64,000 bases of DNA, taken from NCBI GenBank assembly GCA_902600895.1, contig CACKLF010000003.1:20510-84509 (forward strand). Reading direction: 5' to 3'. Made by a program: the position numbers and the translations under genes. This DNA is from an uncultured Alphaproteobacteria bacterium (lineage in GTDB: Bacteria; Pseudomonadota; Alphaproteobacteria; Rhodobacterales; Rhodobacteraceae). The notes under the pieces were generated by a model. It did no database searches. It worked only from the letters and a program-made list of their open reading frames with translations, and had not been told where the DNA came from. The first letter of the stretch is position 1. Each line of letters opens with the position of its first letter. Positions 43,820 to 53,289 of this stretch are shown piece after piece.

Positions 43820-44593
43820 TTATAAAACTTCTAGCTCTGCTTTGTTACAACTGCTTGTAATATGTCTTATAATATCACCACTGTAAGCTTGGCGTATTAA
43901 AAAAACACTTCCAGTGATGATGATCATGCCGGCCTTTAGTAATTTTCCTCTATTTATAAGTGTATTTAACAACCAACACAAATTTTCGAAAGGATCAGCA
44001 TCCATCACACAGGTGCTTTTTTTCGATTCCTTACCCCATAAAACATTTGAGTAGAGCATAGAGAAGTCAAGGTCCCTCCAGTTACTTAAATTTTGCCCAA
44101 GTACTACTCCGCCAGACCAGGCATTATCACAAATCAGGGAAAGAGGGTCTAAACCTTCATAGTTGGCATTTCTATCATTAACTATCTCTATTACAGGATA
44201 TACTTCTTTTATGTATGTTTTGATATTTTTAAGTTGGATAGGTTTTCTGATAGAATATATTTTTTCTGATAATTGAAAACCTAGTTCAATTTCAATACCC
44301 AATCCTTTGTAGTTATCCCTCTGTACTTTCTTACTACCATAAAATATATCTTCTCTAAATATTCCCCCAATTAAAGGAGAGGAAATATTATGGTGCACTT
44401 GTTGTACCTTGGAAGATAATGCAATTTTATATCCACCTAATTCACCTCGATTTGCAATCTTATGGAAAATATCTTGGACTTGATAGGCTTCTTCAAGAGA
44501 ATTAGGTCTTAAATCAGCTGTAAGGTTAGTAAAAGTTTTTTTCTTTTTGTGTTGTTCTAAGACATATTTAGCAATTTTCTCCACTTTTGACAC
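43820..44593 (-). CDS. 2-keto-4-pentenoate hydratase-family protein
   Basis: The family pattern is visible: LGGYKIALSSKVQQVHHNISSPLIGGIFREDIF at the N-terminal side, GLGIEIELGFQLSEKI with the metal-binding Glu pair, and EVYPVIEIVNDRNANYEGLDPLSLICDNAWSGGVVLG near the active site. The C-terminal AGMIIITGSVFLIRQAYSGDIIRH is also typical. The start is a GTG. It is a paralogue at family level of the gene at 13050. The substrate could be a 2-oxo-alkenoate from aromatic or amino-acid degradation. Confidence 0.85.
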   Translation of the reverse strand: MSKVEKIAKYVLEQHKKKKTFTNLTADLRPNSLEEAYQVQDIFHKIANRGELGGYKIALSSKVQQVHHNISSPLIGGIFREDIFYGSKKVQRDNYKGLGIEIELGFQLSEKIYSIRKPIQLKNIKTYIKEVYPVIEIVNDRNANYEGLDPLSLICDNAWSGGVVLGQNLSNWRDLDFSMLYSNVLWGKESKKSTCVMDADPFENLCWLLNTLINRGKLLKAGMIIITGSVFLIRQAYSGDIIRHITSSCNKAELEVL

Positions 44594-44884
44594 TTCTCTA
44601 CCCTTCTAATCCTGTACACTGGTCATTTATGGGTTTTGTACATTATCCAAGTCAAGATAAAATTAAATGTCACCAATATATTTGGATTTTTTTTTGTAGC
44701 TATTTCTATTACACATGAACCATTATAAAAAATGTCCAGATATCAAAAATCAGTTTTCTTTTAATCTGATTTGCATAAAAAATAATAGGGCAATTATATT
44801 AAATTTAATAAATGTACCTTTTTATTCTTAAAAAATTGTACTATTTTTAACGGACTAATGATCCAGCATTTAAAGAAATAAGTT

Positions 44885-46387
44885 TTGAAGAACCCATTTT
44901 ATGAAGTATTGAAAAGCTCGTCTGGAGATTCAATTGTTTCCAAGGATAGCCGCGCTTTATCATATCAGGATTTATTCTTGTTAACAAATAAGATAGGCGG
45001 CCAATTAAGATCTCTAAATTTAAAAAACAATGATACAGTGGCTTTTGTTTCAGACAATGGTCCAACTGCTGCAATCACATTTCTAGCAGTATCATCTGCT
45101 GCAATAGCTGCTCCACTAAACCCAAAATACTCAAAGCCGGAGTTTTCTTATTACCTCAAAGATTTAAATGCAAAAGTTTTATTGGTAGAAGATCATAAGC
45201 ATTTCAAAGCCAGAGAAGCAGCCTCTGAATTAAAGTTAGAAGTAATCAATATAGCAAGAACTAACAGTAACCAGTTGATAAGTTTATCAAAAGATGGAAT
45301 CGAACTAAACGCCGAAGAATTTAAACCTAATAAGACTTCAGATATATCTCTGGTTCTTCATACTTCAGGTACCACCTCAAAACCAAAGATTGTTCCTCTG
45401 ACCGTAGAAAATATCTACTCCTCAGCTAAAAATATTGCCAGCACCCTTAATTTGAGTAATGACGACAGATATTTGAACATTATGCCACTATTCCACATAC
45501 ATGGCTTGGTAGCTGGTATTTTGTCCACTATAGTATCGCGTGGCACCATCATTTGCGCCAATGGTTTTGATGCATTAAGTTTCTATCACTTAATTGAATA
45601 TTTTAATCCGACCTGGTATTCAGGTGTTCCTACCATGCATCAAATGATACTTAGCAGGTCAACGAGAAATCAAAAAATCATTTCAGCTTCAAGTATAAGA
45701 TTTATTCGATCATCATCTGCATCATTACCGGTAAAAATACTGCATGGTCTAGAAAAAACATTTTCTTGCCCAGTAATAGAAGCATATGGAATGACCGAAG
45801 CCGCTCATCAAATGACCTCAAACCTATTAACACCTAATGGAAGAAAACCAGGTAGTGTCGGTGTAGCTGCGGGACCAGAAGTCGGTGTGCTCACATATAC
45901 TTCTAAAATAGTAAAAAAGAAAGGCATTGGGGAAGTTGTTATTAAAGGCACCAACGTTTTTTCTGGGTATAAAAATAATAAAGAAGCTAACAAAGAGGGG
46001 TTTATTGATGGTTGGTTTAGAACAGGTGATGAAGGAAAAATTGATAAAAACGGATATTTAACTATTACTGGAAGGCTTAAAGAAATCATTAACAGAGCCG
46101 GTGAAAAAATAATGCCAAAAGAAATTGATGAAATAATTTTGCAACACCCAGATATTGAACAAGCTGTAGCGTTTTCAATACCACACAACACATTAGGTGA
46201 GGAAGTTGGACTGGCCATAGTTTTAACCGACGGCGTGAAAATGGAGGAAAATTCAGTAAAACGTTATTTTCAGGATAAGATTGCTAAGTTTAAAATACCT
46301 ACCCGTATATTATTTTTAGACGAGATTCCCAAAGGGTCAACTGGAAAGTTGCAAAGGATCGGTCTAGCAACAAAGTTAGGACTGTAA
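44885..46387 (+). CDS. AMP-binding acyl-CoA synthetase, oxalyl-CoA-synthetase-like
   Basis: Core motifs of the ANL superfamily are present: LHTSGTTSKPKIVPLT (P-loop), LNIMPLFHIHGLVAGI, AYGMTEAAHQMTSN, WFRTGDEGKIDKNGYLTITGRLKEIINRAGEKI and the C-terminal Lys in PKGSTGKLQR. The TEAAHQMTSN and GRKPGSVG region resembles oxalate-CoA ligases (AAE3/Pcs60) more than other branches. No ATG exists before the first beta strand; the TTG at 44885 (MKNPFYEVLK) is the probable start. One nucleotide separates its stop from the next GTG. The 290 nt before it (44594-44884) hold no gene. Confidence 0.88.
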   Translation: MKNPFYEVLKSSSGDSIVSKDSRALSYQDLFLLTNKIGGQLRSLNLKNNDTVAFVSDNGPTAAITFLAVSSAAIAAPLNPKYSKPEFSYYLKDLNAKVLLVEDHKHFKAREAASELKLEVINIARTNSNQLISLSKDGIELNAEEFKPNKTSDISLVLHTSGTTSKPKIVPLTVENIYSSAKNIASTLNLSNDDRYLNIMPLFHIHGLVAGILSTIVSRGTIICANGFDALSFYHLIEYFNPTWYSGVPTMHQMILSRSTRNQKIISASSIRFIRSSSASLPVKILHGLEKTFSCPVIEAYGMTEAAHQMTSNLLTPNGRKPGSVGVAAGPEVGVLTYTSKIVKKKGIGEVVIKGTNVFSGYKNNKEANKEGFIDGWFRTGDEGKIDKNGYLTITGRLKEIINRAGEKIMPKEIDEIILQHPDIEQAVAFSIPHNTLGEEVGLAIVLTDGVKMEENSVKRYFQDKIAKFKIPTRILFLDEIPKGSTGKLQRIGLATKLGL

Positions 46388-46388
46388 T

Positions 46389-47372
46389 GTGAAAATATGC
46401 GTATACGGAGCTGGTGCGATAGGTGGATATTTAGCTACAAAGCTTATAAATTCGGGACACAATGTACATGTTATTGCAAGAGGTGAAAACCTCGCTAGTA
46501 TCAAAAATAATGGGCTCACAGTTCTTTATGAATCCTCCAAAGAACACGCATTTGTTAAGGCCTCAAGTGAGCCTCCCAACGAAAAACAAGATTATGTATT
46601 CGTTGCGACAAAAACTACTTCCTTGTTTCAAATAGCCCCCAACTTGCAAAAATTAGCATCTAATGGCTCAGTATTAATTCCTTTAATGAATGGGATTCCT
46701 CATTGGTATTTTTTTGGAATGGATTCAATTTGGCAGAATAAAAGGATAGACTGCCTTGATCCAGAGGGCATTATTTCAAATACAATACCATGGGAACAAA
46801 TTATAGCAACTGTAGTTTACCCAGCATGTGAACTTATAGGACCAGGAGTAATTAAACACACATATGGTAATAGATTTTCTCTTGGTGAAATAACTGGTGA
46901 AAAAACTAGGCGTATTTTGAATTTATCAAGTTTATTGTATGAGTCTGGTCTCAAAGCACCTATAAGAAAAGATATACGCAGTGAAATATGGGTTAAACTT
47001 TTGGGCAACTTGGCTCTCAATGCCGTCTCGGCATTAACTTCCAGTACTATCGAACAAATTTTAGACAATCCAAAGACAGAGTGTTTGATAAAAAAACTAA
47101 TGCTTGAAACCGAGTCTGTAGCAAAGGCCCATGGAATAAAATTTCCAATTACTATCGAAAAGCGGATTGAAGGTGCCCGCCAGGTAGGCAACCACAAGAC
47201 ATCTATGTTGCAAGATCTGGAGACTGGTAGAGAGATGGAAATAGATTCAATTATTTCTGCTGTTCAAGAGTTAGGGACATATGTAAATAAAGAGACCCCT
47301 ACAATTGATACTATTCTAGCTCTTTTAAAGCAAAGAGCTGCACTTGCAAATTGCTACCAAATTAAAAAATAG
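46389..47372 (+). CDS. 2-dehydropantoate 2-reductase-family protein
   Basis: The NADP-binding motif KICVYGAGAIGGYLATKLINSGHNVHVIARG and the PanE-family segment IRSEIWVKLLGNLALNAVSALT are clear. The conserved Lys lies in IWVKLLGN and the Glu/Ser C-terminal region is SMLQDLETGREMEIDSI. The 327-residue length is normal. The GTG start lies 1 nt after the upstream ligase stop, so the pair is an operon. It may make pantoate or, given the acyl-CoA ligase partner, reduce another 2-oxo acid. Confidence 0.87.
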   Translation: MKICVYGAGAIGGYLATKLINSGHNVHVIARGENLASIKNNGLTVLYESSKEHAFVKASSEPPNEKQDYVFVATKTTSLFQIAPNLQKLASNGSVLIPLMNGIPHWYFFGMDSIWQNKRIDCLDPEGIISNTIPWEQIIATVVYPACELIGPGVIKHTYGNRFSLGEITGEKTRRILNLSSLLYESGLKAPIRKDIRSEIWVKLLGNLALNAVSALTSSTIEQILDNPKTECLIKKLMLETESVAKAHGIKFPITIEKRIEGARQVGNHKTSMLQDLETGREMEIDSIISAVQELGTYVNKETPTIDTILALLKQRAALANCYQIKK

Positions 47373-47384
47373 AAAAATATTTTT

Positions 47385-48431
47385 ATGGCTTTTAAAAAAC
47401 ATTCAATTACGTACCAAAATTCTGGGGTAAATATCTCAATGGGTAATAAATTTGTAACAAATATAAAGAAAATTGCCAAGTCAACACAAAATGACGGAAC
47501 AATAGGTTCAATTGGAGCTTTTTCAGCGCTATTTGATCCGAAACCTTATAACTTTAATGATCCAATATTAGTTTCAGCTACAGACGGTGTTGGAACAAAA
47601 CTGTCCATAGCAAATGAAATGAATTCCCATAAGGATATAGGAATTGATTTGGTAGCCATGTGCGTAAATGATATCATTTGCCAAGGTGCAACCCCACTTT
47701 TTTTTCTAGATTATTTAGCATCAGGAATTCTTAATCCAGAAAAATTTAGCTCAATAATCTATGGAATTGCTGAAGGGTGCAAAGAATCTCGGTGTTCTTT
47801 AATAGGTGGTGAAACTGCTGAAATGCCTGGTCTTTATAAAGAGCAGGACTACGATCTTGCTGGTTTCGTTGTGGGAATGGTAGAGCGCCAAAACATACTT
47901 CCTCAAAAAATTGAAGAGGGCGACATGCTGATTGGTTTACACTCAAGTGGTCTGCATTCAAATGGGTTTTCTTTAATTAGAAGAATGCTATCTAATCTTA
48001 ATATTAATGTTCATTCTAAGAGTCCGTTTTCAGGAAATATACTTGGGGAAGATCTTTTGATACCCACACGAATATATGTGAGGCAGGTTCTAAATGTCAT
48101 TCAGAAAAAACTAGTTTGCGGAATTTCTCACATTACTGGTGGAGGTTTAGTTGAGAATATAGAAAGAACTTTACCTAAGAATCTTGTGGCACGAATTAAC
48201 CTGTCAATTATTAAAATTCCAGAAATATATGAATGGATAAAGAAGACTGGGACCATTTCAGAAAATGAAATGCTAAAAACCTTCAATTGTGGAGTTGGTT
48301 TAGTAATGGTAGTTAAAAGAAACCAAGTAGAAAAACTTATTGATGAATTAGCAGTATGGAAAGAAAGACCAATAATGTTGGGAGAAGTCATAGCAGGACC
48401 AAAATCAGATATCAAGGGCTCCCTATTTTGA
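47385..48431 (+). CDS. purM: Phosphoribosylformylglycinamidine cyclo-ligase (AIR synthetase)
   Basis: It is the fifth step of purine synthesis. FDPKPYNFNDPILVSATDGVGTKLSIA, VNDIICQGATPLFFLDYLA, GCKESRCSLIGGETAEMPGLY and GLHSSGLHSNGFSLIRRM are family motifs. The 348-residue length is normal. Its stop overlaps the TTG start of purN (TTGA), a standard alphaproteobacterial purM-purN pair. Confidence 0.97.
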   Translation: MAFKKHSITYQNSGVNISMGNKFVTNIKKIAKSTQNDGTIGSIGAFSALFDPKPYNFNDPILVSATDGVGTKLSIANEMNSHKDIGIDLVAMCVNDIICQGATPLFFLDYLASGILNPEKFSSIIYGIAEGCKESRCSLIGGETAEMPGLYKEQDYDLAGFVVGMVERQNILPQKIEEGDMLIGLHSSGLHSNGFSLIRRMLSNLNINVHSKSPFSGNILGEDLLIPTRIYVRQVLNVIQKKLVCGISHITGGGLVENIERTLPKNLVARINLSIIKIPEIYEWIKKTGTISENEMLKTFNCGVGLVMVVKRNQVEKLIDELAVWKERPIMLGEVIAGPKSDIKGSLF

Positions 48432-48997
48432 AAAAACCAGTGGCTATTCTGATTTCTGGAAATGGTTCAAACATGGAATGTTTAATCAAAAGTATGGACG
48501 AAACACATCCAGGATACCCTTTTCTTGTCATATCAAATAATAAAGATGCGCCGGGTTTGGAGAAAGCAAAAAAGCTAAATGTTCCAGTAAAATATATACC
48601 AAATAAAGATTTTGAGGCGAAATGCATTGATCATTTTAGGAAGAATAAGCCAGCAGTAATTTGCTTGGCTGGTTTTATGAAGGTGCTATCATCAGAATTC
48701 ATAAAAAACTTTGATGGAAAAATAATCAATATACACCCTTCTCTGTTACCAAAATACCCTGGTCTGAAAACTCATGAGAGAGTAATTAGCGCTAAAGAAA
48801 AATTATCAGGATGTACGGTACATATAGTTAATGAAAAAATTGATCAAGGGCCAATATTGGGCCAGAAGAAGGTTAAAGTAGAGCTCTCCGATACCGTCAA
48901 ATCACTGCAAAAAAAAATACTTTCTCAGGAACACAGGCTCTACCCTGAGGTTCTAAAGAGCTTTCTCTCAACTAAAAATCAATTTACTGATGTATAG
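48428..48997 (+). CDS. purN: Phosphoribosylglycinamide formyltransferase
   Basis: It transfers formyl from 10-formyl-THF in purine synthesis. VAILISGNGSNMECLIK binds phosphate, and the catalytic Asn-His-Asp set lies in INIHPSLLPKYPGL and HIVNEKIDQGPILGQ. The ORF-track ATG at 48356 would overlap purM by 76 nt and adds a foreign N-terminus. The TTG at 48428 overlaps the purM stop by 4 nt and gives 189 residues, close to the family norm. It abuts the convergent ndk stop with no gap. Confidence 0.95.
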   Translation: MKKPVAILISGNGSNMECLIKSMDETHPGYPFLVISNNKDAPGLEKAKKLNVPVKYIPNKDFEAKCIDHFRKNKPAVICLAGFMKVLSSEFIKNFDGKIINIHPSLLPKYPGLKTHERVISAKEKLSGCTVHIVNEKIDQGPILGQKKVKVELSDTVKSLQKKILSQEHRLYPEVLKSFLSTKNQFTDV

Positions 48998-49420
48998 TTA
49001 ACCCACTATTTCATCTTTGGAAAAGAAGAACTCAATCTCAATTTTTGCATTTTCTATAGAATCTGATCCATGAATAGAATTCTCTCCTAAAGACAACGCA
49101 TAATCTTTACGAATAGTACCTTTGTCTGCCTCTGCAGGGTTGGTTGCTCCCATAACTTCCCGATTCTTTATAACAGCATCGGTACCCTCTAAAATTTGCA
49201 CAACTACTGGCTCAGAAATCATAAAATCGCAAAGCTCTCTAAAAAATGGCCGGTTACTATGAATGGCATAAAAACTTTCAGCTTGCTCCTTTGTCATTTT
49301 GATTCTTTTTTGAGCAATAATGCGAAGACCAGAATCCTCAAGTCTTTTGCAAATTGCTCCAACTAAGTTTCTCTTTGTAGCATCTGGCTTTATAATCGAA
49401 AATGTTCTTTGTTTTTGCAT
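48998..49420 (-). CDS. ndk: Nucleoside diphosphate kinase
   Basis: It equilibrates NTP pools through a phosphohistidine. [19 protein letters not shown] is the N-terminal signature and the catalytic His lies in [16 protein letters not shown]. The ATG at 49420 (MQKQRTFS) is preceded by GAGG seven bases away and gives 140 residues; the ORF-track start adds four residues. In many alphaproteobacteria pepA, holC and ndk are consecutive; here pepA and ndk are neighbours with no holC between them. Confidence 0.97.
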   Translation of the reverse strand: MQKQRTFSIIKPDATKRNLVGAICKRLEDSGLRIIAQKRIKMTKEQAESFYAIHSNRPFFRELCDFMISEPVVVQILEGTDAVIKNREVMGATNPAEADKGTIRKDYALSLGENSIHGSDSIENAKIEIEFFFSKDEIVG

Positions 49421-49503
49421 ATATAACCTCAAATATTTAAAATTTCATTTATCATATAAATATATGATCTGAAAGTTATTATATTATGTAATAACCTTTA
49501 AGC

Positions 49504-50967
49504 CTAACTTTCAAAATTTAGTTCAATAAATTTACTCAGCCCCCTTACACCCCAACCTGTGGCACCAGCAGGTGATAATTCTGTGCTGCTATTTTTATAA
49601 GATACCCCAGCTATATCCAAGTGAACCCAAGGCGTAGCTCTTTTTACAAAATGCTTTAAAAACATTGCAGCAGTTATTGCGCCACCCAGTCTACCGCCAG
49701 AATTTTTAATATCAGCGACCCTGGAAGTAATTTGCTTCTCAAACTCATCATCTAAGGGTAGTTCCCAAACCTTTTCTTTAGATTTTTGAAATGCCGAAAT
49801 AAGGTCATTCTTAAAAACATTGGAATTAGAGAATAATCCACAATATTCCTGACCCAGTGCAACTTCTACAGCACCTGTCAATGTTGCAATATCAATTATG
49901 CCGGATGTTTGATATTTTTTTTGGCAATACCAAAGTAGGTCAGCAAGCACCAACCGACCTTCGGCATCCGTATTTACAACTTCAATGGTATCACCCTTAT
50001 ATGAATTAATGATATCGCCTGGTTTCATAGCATTACTACTAGGCATATTTTCAACTAATCCTAACAACCCCACTACATTGGATTTAGACTTTCTTAAAGC
50101 TAAAGTTTTAAATAAGCCAGCAATTACTGCAGCTCCACCCATATCACCAGTCATTTCCTGCATACCATTAGCCGGTTTCAAGGATATACCACCAGAGTCA
50201 AACATAACTCCCTTTCCTATGAGGGCTAATCTTTTTGCTGATCGTGGCCTCCCATTAAATTCTAATAAAACAACCCTCGCCGGATTAACTGAACCTTTTG
50301 CTACCGCTAATAAAGCATTCATTCCAATTTGTTTTAAAGTTTTCTCAGAAAGTATTTTTACTTCAATACCAAAGTTTTCTAACTGTTTAAGATTGTCTGA
50401 AAAGTTCTCAGTGTTTAAATGATTGGAAGGTTCATTAGTTAAGTCTCTAGCATAAAAAACACCACTACAAATTGACTTTATTTTTCTTTCTATAATTGTT
50501 TGTGTGTTTTTTTGGTCTAAAATTATGCAAGAGCAACTTTTATTACTGTTTCCAGTCTTATATTTGCTAAAGGTGTAAGAACGAAGTATTAAATTAATTA
50601 AAAACTCAGACATTAGCAAGTTTGGTTCACAAATTAATAAAGACTCTTTGGATTCGATTAAGCCACTTAATTTTGAACCAAGTTTACCACGCATATTTGA
50701 TGTGTGGTTTTGGTTTGAATACACAAAAATTAGCTCTCTAGCAGATAAATTACTTGGCAGGCTAATTTTTACAAAATCTTTAGGTTTAATTTTGTTTGAT
50801 GCAGGATGATTGTTAATGCACTTATAAATTTCTTTTATTATTTTCATATCTTTACCGTAGCTAAACACACTAGAATTTAAGTCTTCACAGACCACAACTA
50901 TGGTTCCCTCAAAATCTCTTAGTGAAATTTCTGAAGGCCTTTTGAAAATAAAATCATTAATCTGCAT
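49504..50967 (-). CDS. pepA: Leucyl aminopeptidase (cytosol aminopeptidase, M17)
   Basis: The dizinc active site is present in IGKGVMFDSGGISLKPANGMQEMTGDMGGAAVIAG and the family signature NTDAEGRLVLADLLWY. The N-terminal domain (about 1-160) is weakly conserved, as usual. The 487-residue length fits. A strong AAAAGAG precedes the ATG. It is divergent from lptF by a 94-nt gap, the standard arrangement. Confidence 0.95.
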   Translation of the reverse strand: MQINDFIFKRPSEISLRDFEGTIVVVCEDLNSSVFSYGKDMKIIKEIYKCINNHPASNKIKPKDFVKISLPSNLSARELIFVYSNQNHTSNMRGKLGSKLSGLIESKESLLICEPNLLMSEFLINLILRSYTFSKYKTGNSNKSCSCIILDQKNTQTIIERKIKSICSGVFYARDLTNEPSNHLNTENFSDNLKQLENFGIEVKILSEKTLKQIGMNALLAVAKGSVNPARVVLLEFNGRPRSAKRLALIGKGVMFDSGGISLKPANGMQEMTGDMGGAAVIAGLFKTLALRKSKSNVVGLLGLVENMPSSNAMKPGDIINSYKGDTIEVVNTDAEGRLVLADLLWYCQKKYQTSGIIDIATLTGAVEVALGQEYCGLFSNSNVFKNDLISAFQKSKEKVWELPLDDEFEKQITSRVADIKNSGGRLGGAITAAMFLKHFVKRATPWVHLDIAGVSYKNSSTELSPAGATGWGVRGLSKFIELNFES

Positions 50968-51061
50968 GCTCTTTTCCAGAAAAAGTGAGTGTTATAAGTG
51001 GTTAAAGTACATTAAATGAAATATAATCATCTATTAATAACATCTAATGCATTAGGCAAAA

Positions 51062-52183
51062 ATGATCAATCGACTTACGAAATATATTTTTTTTGAACAA
51101 ATCAAACCCTTCTTTTTCTTTTTAGGAGTTATGGCGGGTATCATTTGGCTTGTAAAATCTTTGCCAAGTTTAGAGTATGTTATCGAATACAACCAGCCTT
51201 CAGTTATTTTTATTCAAGTTATTTTTTTTATCTTACCAACTGTACTTCTGGTCGTAATACCATTTGCTGCGATGGCAGCAACAACATTTACATTAAACAG
51301 GTTATTATTAGAAGCTGAATTAATTACAATAATGAATTCTGGTTTAACAAACTTCCGTCTATTACGCCCATTTTTACTATTTAGTATTACAGTGTCTATT
51401 ATTCTTTTTATTCTGGTGTTTTATCTTGCTCCCAATAGCCAAAGAAATCTCCGAACGATAATGCATGAGGCAGGAAATAACATACAAGAGCAGATGATGA
51501 AAATTAAAAAATTTTACTCACCTACCACAGATATAAATGTGTACATAGGCAGATTAAACGAAGATGGTAAATTAGAAGACATACTAATTACTGACGAGAG
51601 AGACAAAAATCTTTCAATCACTTATTCTGCAAATTCTGGGAATATGATTATTGATGGTTCTGATATTGAGTTAGAGTTGGAAAATGGAACAATTCAAAAC
51701 TATAGTAGAAGCGAAGATACGTTAGTTTTAACAAATTTTAGTGCACTAAAACTAAACATTTCAGATTCTTTAGTGCAAAATAATTCAGTTCAATTTGGAC
51801 CGTCAGAAATGTCACCATTACAAATGATAAATAAATCAAAAAGTTTCAGTGGTACGGTTGCAAAAAAATATGTGGGTGAGGCTCATCTCAGATTAGTTTT
51901 AATATTAACACCGGTCAGCTTATGTATTTTCTCTTTTTCACTATTTTTATTAGTTGGTTATAGACGAAGGGGTTATTCGCTTTTAATCTTTGCAATTTTT
52001 TCATACGGAACCTGTATGCAAAGTATTACTTTTGCCAGTAAATCCCTATATCTATCAGATAAAATTCATTGGCAAATTATCTACATGCCCACGCTTTTTA
52101 CCCTAGCCTTTTCGCTAGCAGCAATTAAATGGGCTTCAACAACTTTAAAGCTGATTTCAATAGATAAGAAATTGATGTATTAA
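51062..52183 (+). CDS. lptF: LPS export permease LptF
   Basis: It is an inner-membrane subunit of the LptB2FGC exporter. The N-terminal INRLTKYIFFEQIKPFFFFLGVMAGIIWLVKSL begins three helices, followed by a periplasmic beta-jellyroll domain (about 120-280) and three C-terminal helices (LVLILTPVSLCIFSFSLFLLVGY...). VIPFAAMAATTFTLNRLLLEAELITIMNSGL contains the coupling-helix region. Its stop TAA shares one base with the lptG ATG (TAATG). It is the first gene of the six-gene block. Confidence 0.95.
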   Translation: MINRLTKYIFFEQIKPFFFFLGVMAGIIWLVKSLPSLEYVIEYNQPSVIFIQVIFFILPTVLLVVIPFAAMAATTFTLNRLLLEAELITIMNSGLTNFRLLRPFLLFSITVSIILFILVFYLAPNSQRNLRTIMHEAGNNIQEQMMKIKKFYSPTTDINVYIGRLNEDGKLEDILITDERDKNLSITYSANSGNMIIDGSDIELELENGTIQNYSRSEDTLVLTNFSALKLNISDSLVQNNSVQFGPSEMSPLQMINKSKSFSGTVAKKYVGEAHLRLVLILTPVSLCIFSFSLFLLVGYRRRGYSLLIFAIFSYGTCMQSITFASKSLYLSDKIHWQIIYMPTLFTLAFSLAAIKWASTTLKLISIDKKLMY

Positions 52184-53286
52184 TGAAGATAATTTTTTAC
52201 ATAAGTAGCCAATTTATGCGAGCCGTTGCAATATCATCATTAGGTATAATACTCCTGATCATGTTATTGGATGGTTCTGATCAAGCAAATTTTATGTCTG
52301 CCAGAGGCATTCCCCCTCTTTATGGATTTTACAATTCCTTGTATCGATTGCCAGATTTTATTTTAAAAACTCTACCATTGATCATACTAATAAGTGGAAT
52401 GATTACTTTCATTAAACTTTCAAAATCACTTGAAATTATTGCTGCAAAAACATCAGGAGTTACCTTTACAAATATACTTATTGGCCCAATAATTCTAACA
52501 TTAATGATTGGTTTAATAACAACTACTTTGCTCAACCCACTTGCTTCATTGTCAAACTCTTTTTCACATCAATATTTAATTTCCCTAGGAGTAACAAAAC
52601 CTGCTGAAATACAACTCAATACAAAAGGTATATTTCTTCGAGAGGCTTTGAAATCCGGTTTTATAGTCACTAGAGCAGATAAAATAAATAGAATTGGAAC
52701 CATTCTTTATAATGTAAATAGACTGGAATTTAATGGAGACAATATTCTAGAGAAGAGGGTACAAGCACCTAAGTCCCAATTAATAGATGGGGTTTGGGTA
52801 TTTAAGGATGCTACTATTTGGCAAACGAACTCAATTAACGACATAAAAAATATTTCAAAATATACTCGTTCAGAGATAAAATATTATACAGAAGTCACTC
52901 AAGAACAAATTCTAAATAGCTTTTCCGATCCAAGCATGATCAGTATTTGGAACCTACCAAAGTTTATTCACCAACTCCAAACTTCTGGGTTCGAGGCTCG
53001 TAAACATCTTCGATATTTTCAAACTGAATTGGCAAGACCATTAATACTATTAGCCATGCTATTGATTGGCTGTGCTTTTACCACCACTTCTACGGTAAGG
53101 AAGTCAATTTCAGTAATTATTGTTCTCTCTTTAATGTCTGGATTTGGCTTATACTCTTTTGACCGTCTAATTGCATCTTTAGCGGATAACAACCAAGTAC
53201 CAATATTTATATCGGCAGTTGGGCCTCCACTTTCCGGAATATTTTTATCATTATCAATTTTAATTTTTCGAGAGGAAGCCAAATAA
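52183..53286 (+). CDS. lptG: LPS export permease LptG
   Basis: It is the partner of LptF with the same topology: helices at both ends (ISSLGIILLIMLLDGSDQ, IILISGMITFIKLSKSLEIIAAKTSGVT, LARPLILLAMLLIGCAFTT) and a periplasmic domain between. The RPLILLAMLLIGCAF segment is typical. The start overlaps the lptF stop by one base. lptD begins 3 nt after its stop, so translation is coupled across the block. Confidence 0.95.
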   Translation: MKIIFYISSQFMRAVAISSLGIILLIMLLDGSDQANFMSARGIPPLYGFYNSLYRLPDFILKTLPLIILISGMITFIKLSKSLEIIAAKTSGVTFTNILIGPIILTLMIGLITTTLLNPLASLSNSFSHQYLISLGVTKPAEIQLNTKGIFLREALKSGFIVTRADKINRIGTILYNVNRLEFNGDNILEKRVQAPKSQLIDGVWVFKDATIWQTNSINDIKNISKYTRSEIKYYTEVTQEQILNSFSDPSMISIWNLPKFIHQLQTSGFEARKHLRYFQTELARPLILLAMLLIGCAFTTTSTVRKSISVIIVLSLMSGFGLYSFDRLIASLADNNQVPIFISAVGPPLSGIFLSLSILIFREEAK

Positions 53287-53289
53287 CCA

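Noticed and set aside
45808-46218. 136-residue minus-strand ORF
   Set aside because: Antisense to the AMP-binding ligase core; Ser/Pro/Ile-rich composition typical of a shadow frame.
49985-50422. 145-residue plus-strand ORF
   Set aside because: Antisense to the pepA active-site region; no ribosome site.
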